NCBI GenBank assembly: GCA_910589415.1
Contig: OU342636.1
Span: 44,965,735 to 45,029,734 of the forward strand
DNA length: 64,000 nt
DNA from: Malachius bipustulatus
Taxonomy: Eukaryota > Arthropoda > Insecta > Coleoptera > Melyridae
Direction: 5' to 3'
A model generated the notes under the pieces. It was not told the DNA's origin and did no database searches. It worked only from the letters and a program-made list of their open reading frames with translations. Numbering within the stretch: the stretch's first letter is position 1; each line of letters opens with the position of its first letter. The position numbers and the translations under genes are program-made. Shown one piece after another: positions 60,301 to 64,000 of this stretch.

Positions 60301-63229
60301 ATTTATTCAGTAAAGTAAAGTATTCGTTCCTGGATTTTCTAGAACATTCTGGATTTTCCTTGAATATTTTTAAATATTCAGAACTTTCTAGATAATTATT
60401 TTTAACGTTATAGATCATTCTGGAATATCTGGAGCTATGACACTAATCTTTACGGGGTTTCTCATGCTGGTCACTGATTTCACGCCAAAGACAGAGAAAT
60501 GTCTACAGCATTGCTGGGCTGTAGACATTGATGACTATTTCGCACTTGTTGGAGCTCATCGGTATGCCACATCAGAAAGTGTAATCCTCCACCTCCTGCG
60601 TAAAATCAGTGGATTATTTATCCAGAAAATTCACACGGGCCTCCGAGATCTATAAACTGTGACCATAAACTGCGCCCATTTAACCTATGCCCCCGTAACT
60701 CTTAAAATAAGAAAGTTAGTCATACAACTATGGTAAATTATTACCAGTTTACCAGTTATTATTACCAATTATTACCAATAAAATAGAATTGCCTGTATAA
60801 AACCATACAGGTGCAAATGTTGAATAAATACAAATATTCTGAGTTGAAAAATAGTCCAAGTCAAAGTGCACCTTTACTTTAGCCTTTGGGTTCTGTCTTG
60901 CCGTACTTATATACTTATACGAGTGTACCTACACACTGAATTGTGTTTTCTTTATTTTTTTTCTCGGAAAAGTCAAATAATTAATGCGCAAAGCGACTTC
61001 TGGGAGACGAACACAGGCAGGAAAATATAAGACCGGTCTCGATTAACTTTAAAATCCGATTCAGTCTAAACAGTCGCCGGATTAGAGGAATGAAATTCCG
61101 GAAAATCTCCGTGGAGTCCGGGGGCCGGTAGTACAAGGATACAAATCCTGGTAGGCGGTGAATTTAAGTAACGGGATTGAAAGAAGATTGGCGTATACAT
61201 AAATAATGCGCCTCTCTGCCGGCCTGGCCAGGATCATTTATCTCGAGAAATCACGGCAGACACAACGTTATGTTGTCGGCCGTTGCGGATAAGCGCAGTG
61301 GCGGTCCATCTACCTACATCATACGTAAACGTATATAACTGTACCTACATTAAATTGTACCCCTCAGCAGTAGCCGATATTTATTTTTTATTTATTTTTT
61401 AATCTTCACCTTCCAGGTCAGATTGATGAGATTTTTTAAACCGCAATATTATTGAACTAGTGGGCCGAAGCAGCAGCAAAAAAGAACGTCGCTGGAAACA
61501 ATGTGCTCGAGTGCATTGCGGTTCCGCGGTGGCTCAGCAACATGACGTGCAATATTTCGAAATAAATATTTGGTCTGATAAAGGAACTCTCGTGAAGTTA
61601 GCTCCCGAATTGTATCAAAACCACTACATTTCATCAGAAATCGTTTTCGGAAAAAAGTGGGCCCCGCTTCTACTTAGCCCCCAAAACTGATTTTTGCGTG
61701 TAAATGGTTTTGTTCCGCAGAAGTATTTAAAATGTAACTTTAAAAGTGTCCTAGTTTTACTCAGAACTCTGAAAAATGTAGTTGTTTGATACAATTCGGG
61801 GGCTAACTTCACGAGAGTGATAAACGAGCAGTACCAGTACTAGGGCGTAGTTCAGGTCAGTTTTGATTTTGAGTAGTTACCTGGGGTGCCGGTTCCGCAT
61901 GGACGATACAGACTAGCTGGGCCTCGAGACCGAGCCCCGTGTGGACCATCGCTCTTTCCGTTTCCACCTCCGGTCCATCTGAAAGAAACAAACAACAAAC
62001 ATGCTTTACTATTGACACACGTGACAGAGTTTAATCATTGATGGACTGCTTTCAACTATTTGAGCAGGTTGGTGCGTTATATTGAGTCTTTTTTGATCAC
62101 GGGTCGTAATCGTATTTCATAACTGAAATTTTTGATTTTGGATGGCTCTCTCACGACGATACATTGACGACACTGTTGCCATTTAATTACATTTTAATTC
62201 ACCGAAATTCGTTAAAAATGCCAAAATTTTAAGATAATCTCCATTATAGTATGTTATCTTTTTGCGATAGATACTTTTTTGAACCCTGAAAATTCAAATT
62301 AGCGAATCGGATGAGAGCGGGCACGGACGCGTTTCTGCGATACACATTTATGTTTGAATTATATGAAAGGGCGCGTCTGATGGATGACAACACAAAACTC
62401 GCGTGCCTCGTCGACTAGAGACTCCGGCGAGAGGGTTGGACATCAAAGAGAAAGAGAGCCGTCTGTTAATTTTCATCTCTCGGCCGTCAAACGATTATAA
62501 TTAAAGTTGGTTTCATTGCGATTTCGATGTCGAGATGTGCCCCCGTAATAATTCGTTCCGTAAACAGTTTAATTGGTCCTATAGAAAATATGGATGCTTT
62601 TAATTAAGTTTACAGTCGGTTGTGTTAAATTAGGGGCGCTTGTTGAATCATTATTATTGTCACGCGAAATTCCCATCAAATTCTCCAAGTTATGCAAGCA
62701 AGCAAGTCGCTCTTCGTCGGCGGCGGTTCTCGTTCTTGTTGTTGTTGTTGTAGTTGCTACTACGTAAGAACAGGTACCCACGCGAAATTAATTTCGTCGT
62801 TGTTATTAGTGTTATGGTTAATGAAGCGCGATTTCCTTCCCACTTTCCTTCAATGATATTTTCCGTACAAGAATCGTTAATGGCGACAGAAGGATTGGGG
62901 GGGGGGGGGAGATGGCAATTACATTCAGATTCGATAAATTTGATATTACAACTCACATAGGACGTTAAGGGTGATGTGGCGGGTGTCGGGCTGCCCGACG
63001 CCGTTGTCCGCGCTGCATTGGTACTGTCCGGCAGAGTGGCGATCGGCGTGCTGGACGACGAGGGTGAGACCGCTGACCGATCGCTCGCCACTCGGGAGGA
63101 CGTTGTTCTTCCTCGTCCAAGCGATGCTCGGGACGGGATTACCGCTAGCCCGACACTCCATCCTCACAGTCGCCCCCTGCAGCACCTCCAACGGTCCCGT
63201 GTGCGACACGTAATGGATTCGGGGCGGCA
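54179..63229 (-). CDS. Ig/FN3 GPI-type cell adhesion protein, C-terminal six exons (5' end outside window)
   Basis: Six exons (62957-63229, 61881-61978, 57985-58106, 56437-56647, 56052-56325, 54179-54321) have AG acceptors and GT donors at every internal junction. Their phases match and they join into 372 codons plus a TAA stop. The protein reads: a complete Ig domain; a second Ig domain split over two exons; an FN3 domain split over two exons, with a His/Gln-rich insert; then a short linker and a C-terminal hydrophobic stretch typical of a GPI signal. N-glycosylation sequons NVT, NYS and NIS are visible. Such proteins act outside the cell as homophilic or heterophilic adhesion molecules, mostly in neurons and glia. 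Three Ig domains, one FN3 and a lipid anchor is the klingon-like arrangement of the insect lachesin/IgLON group. The first Ig domain and signal peptide should lie right of 64000. Which paralogue it is cannot be told by eye. Confidence 0.88.
54957..55835. mobile_element. Palindromic (foldback) element inside an intron, with a second palindrome inside it
   Basis: The outer arms begin CAGGGTTATTCACGGTATAC and close with the reverse complement ending in CCCTG, flanked by TA on both sides. Within it is a second inverted repeat starting CAGGATGTCCCAAAAGCATG (about 55081) and ending GGGACATCCCG near 55711. A third CAGGGTGATAAAAA end lies at about 55363. The core is closely related to that of 26283-27057: both encode by chance a peptide starting MSYKQVKI. 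The element lies between the FN3 exon and the terminal exon of the adhesion gene. No transposase is present. TA flanks suggest Tc1/mariner-type mobilisation. Confidence 0.8.
56052..56325 (-). CDS. Exon: second half of FN3 domain
   Basis: This exon is 274 nt, between a TTGTGCAG acceptor and a GTGAGT donor. It opens with three CAG codons (QQQEF), so the acceptor is a tandem CAG run and slippage between CAGs could add or drop single Gln residues. A Gly-rich loop follows, then the last FN3 strands: MWYSVRGLQPGVSYEVRVQA and RNVHGWNKISPIFHFTT. The L-x-P, Y-x-V-R-V-x-A and N-x-x-G positions are typical of FN3. It ends with one base of the next codon. Confidence 0.88.
56437..56647 (-). CDS. Exon: end of Ig domain and first half of FN3 domain
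   Basis: This exon is 211 nt, between a TCGCAG acceptor and a GTCAGT donor. The first base completes a Ser codon, then CVASNAHGKGRGEIFLTG closes the Ig domain. The FN3 domain starts near AVFDSPPLG and includes YNISWSVNSHAAITEYRLFY, with the conserved Trp and the E-Y strand. It ends in phase 0 in a His-rich, Gln-rich stretch (HHHHNQHQQ) that continues as Gln codons in the next exon. The next intron is only 111 bp. Confidence 0.88.
56800..57190. repeat. Dispersed repeat family copy 3 (family also at 13.6 and 46.5 kb)
   Basis: Contains GCAAAACACGAATTTTGACG (from 56852), followed by a diverged stretch with GTGCTCATACACAATTACG and GAAGACATCGAT. The segment near 57110 (TTCCTCTGTAGCTGTCCCCG) matches the start of the copy at 13.6 kb (about 13622). 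The order of the two blocks is therefore reversed relative to that copy, as expected if the unit is or was tandem. Confidence 0.65.
57985..58106 (-). CDS. Exon: second half of the Ig domain
   Basis: This exon is 122 nt, between a TTTGCAG acceptor and a GTAAG donor. It starts in phase 0 with VLWFKDTAQL (core Trp) and continues through RYTLVIRNVTQADFGNY. The domain's second Cys is the first full codon of the next exon (reading NY-SC across the junction). There are 40 codons plus two bases. It carries the N-glycosylation sequon NVT, and NYS spans the junction. The intron before it is about 3.8 kb and holds the GAA/TTC array at 59507-60435 and the small palindrome at 61587-61817. Confidence 0.88.
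58107..59506. other. Intron sequence, no gene recognised
   Basis: Intron of the adhesion gene left of the array. A 64-codon open frame (59078-59272) is Lys/Gln-rich but unsupported. No element ends seen apart from the conserved array flank at 59467-59500. Confidence 0.5.
59507..60435. repeat. GAA/TTC (heat-shock-element-like) array 4
   Basis: Degenerate tandem sequence built from blocks such as TTCTAGAACATTCTGG, with GAA and TTC alternating at about 5-bp spacing. It lies in the large intron of the adhesion gene. Immediately left of it (59467-59500), CTGAACTGGAACGTATC and CACCACAACAGGAT match, in reverse complement, the right flank of the array at 32229-32695. Confidence 0.8.
60436..61586. 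other. Intron sequence, no gene recognised
   Basis: Sequence between the array and the small palindrome. A 72-codon open frame at 60437-60655 starts right after the array but resembles no family I know and has no supporting splice context. Tandem TTACCAGT-like units near 60740-60780. Otherwise nothing. Confidence 0.5.
61587..61817. repeat. Short palindromic repeat in an intron
   Basis: CTCTCGTGAAGTTAGC at the left is matched by its reverse complement ending ACGAGAG at the right, with arms of about 50 bp and about 85% identity. It ends some 65 bp downstream (in gene direction) of the donor at 61880. Probably a small non-autonomous foldback element. Confidence 0.65.
61881..61978 (-). CDS. Exon: first half of next Ig domain
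   Basis: This exon is 98 nt, between a TTTCAG acceptor and a GTAACT donor. With the T left by the previous exon it gives YGPEVETERAMVHTGLGLEA and then QLVCIVHAEPAPQ, ending in phase 0. It holds the A-C strands of the Ig fold and its first Cys (LVCIVHAEP). The Trp-containing strand starts the next exon. Splitting an Ig domain at this point is common in this gene group. It is too short to show as a long ORF and was found by matching the splice phases. Confidence 0.85.
61979..62956. other. Intron between the two Ig exons
   Basis: 978 bp with a GTGAGT donor and TTTCAG acceptor (minus strand). It holds a GTTGTT-type run near 62737-62755 and a G homopolymer at about 62897-62909. No other features. 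Confidence 0.65.
62957..63229 (-). CDS. Exon: Ig domain (probably Ig2)
   Basis: This exon is 273 nt, entered after a TTTCAG acceptor and left at a GTGAGT donor. It starts with the last two bases of a codon and ends with the first base of one (phase-1 introns, the usual boundary for Ig domains). It opens with PPRIHYVS, the typical start of the second Ig domain in lachesin-like proteins. The Cys pair is in RMECRASG and GQYQCSADN, the core Trp in IAWTRKN, and the D-x-G-x-Y-x-C type motif in DRHSAGQYQC. It ends in LNVL. The preceding exon is not in the window. Confidence 0.9.
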
Positions 63230-64000
63230 CTGAAACAGAATAATAATTATTACTTCATTGTGTAAAACTGGTCGTTGACCTGATGTTATGGTGAGATGTG
63301 AACTAATTGATGAATGCAGTTTTTAACTTTTAAACAGATTTGAATGATGTTACCACAATGGTACCTGGTGAAAAAGGCACTCTTTCTCTCCCTTTATCCG
63401 GACAAGTTCATCTTCTGATATGGTTTTTTTTTCTTCTGATCTGCTGCACAGGCAGGAAGGAAGAATGGTAGGAAACCCGTGGCTTTCGGGACCGCATGAA
63501 TTATCACGACGAAAAATGATTTCTCCATTAATGATTTTAGTGCATCGATCATTATGCATGAGGTGTATTCCCCGGATTGGTGCACCGCACTCTTATAAAA
63601 AATAAAAAATTCTCGATCTAAATTATAATTTTTTTGTATTCAGCCCTGCTTCGTGTAAGACTAATTTCTAATATAATTTTATTTCTTTTTAAATCAAGCC
63701 TTGGAACTTATCAAAAACTTTTTTTTAACATAGAGTATAGTGCCTTTTATGTGGCAGACGACGAGAAGTTGTTTGAAAAAATTGTTTAGAATCAACACCT
63801 TGAGGCCTTTGTACCAAATTTCATAATCATTTTTCAAATAAAACTAATTATTGGATCCGGTCAATTATTAAGGAAGTTAAAAAATATAGTTGACCAGTGA
63901 TCTTGAAATTTGGTACAGAAAATTTATTATCTTTTAAAGAGTCATTCCTACTATTCGGGGACTGTATATTATTACGAGAAATCAATGAATTGAATCAATA
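63230..64000. other. Upstream intron of the adhesion gene (to window edge)
   Basis: Lies on the 5' side of the first visible Ig exon. No Ig-like reading frame or convincing exon on either strand, so the Ig1 and signal-peptide exons should be farther right. Confidence 0.5.

Overview
This is nuclear DNA of an arthropod, most likely an insect. Genes are split by GT-AG introns, the one clear gene is an Ig/FN3 neural-type adhesion molecule of an insect family, and the transposons are of animal type. The many short TAGG/ACCT runs (for example near 24290, 33345, 44730 and 47860) resemble what is common in aphid-like Hemiptera and in Lepidoptera, but the order cannot be fixed from sequence alone. The window is gene-poor; most of it is intron, intergenic DNA or mobile-element sequence.

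Genes. On the minus strand, 63229 down to 54179, six exons join in phase into 372 codons plus a stop. They encode the C-terminal part of a GPI-type cell-surface protein: Ig domain, Ig domain, FN3 domain, hydrophobic tail, klingon/lachesin-like. Its first exons lie beyond the right edge. A candidate first coding exon on the plus strand sits at 16198-16237 and a candidate minus-strand terminal exon at 33907-34054; both are tentative.

Mobile DNA. An intact two-ORF CR1/Jockey-group non-LTR retrotransposon (about 17770-21692) lies inside a palindromic element, whose arms it separates (17565-17765 and 21715-21905). At least eight further long palindromic (foldback) elements occur at 11208-11800, 16740-17538, 22582-25097, 26283-27057, 41126-41570, 50361-51573, 54957-55835 and 61587-61817. 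Several are flanked by TA and end in CAGG or CAGGGTG, as expected of Tc1/mariner-type non-autonomous elements. Some share an inner core, and one sits inside another. A decayed second non-LTR retrotransposon lies near 30335-30700 and a short MITE at 4188-4335.

Unusual repeats. Four arrays (1838-2670, 9107-9690, 32229-32695, 59507-60435) consist of alternating GAA and TTC blocks in the geometry of heat-shock elements. Two of them share a unique flank, so the array appears to be part of a larger dispersed element. A segment next to the second array recurs at 45604-45700 with mostly synonymous-looking changes, which hints at a conserved peptide. A third dispersed family has copies at 13620-14180, 46490-46865 and 56800-57190. 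A hammerhead-ribozyme-like motif, as known from Penelope-like retroelements, is on the minus strand at 41835-41879.

Nothing here looks like a prokaryotic-style operon or defence locus. The best candidates for something undescribed are the HSE-like array element, the palindrome packed with FTZ-F1/ERR-like and E-box motifs at 11.2-11.8 kb, and the 0.9-kb-arm near-perfect inverted repeat at 22.6-25.1 kb.
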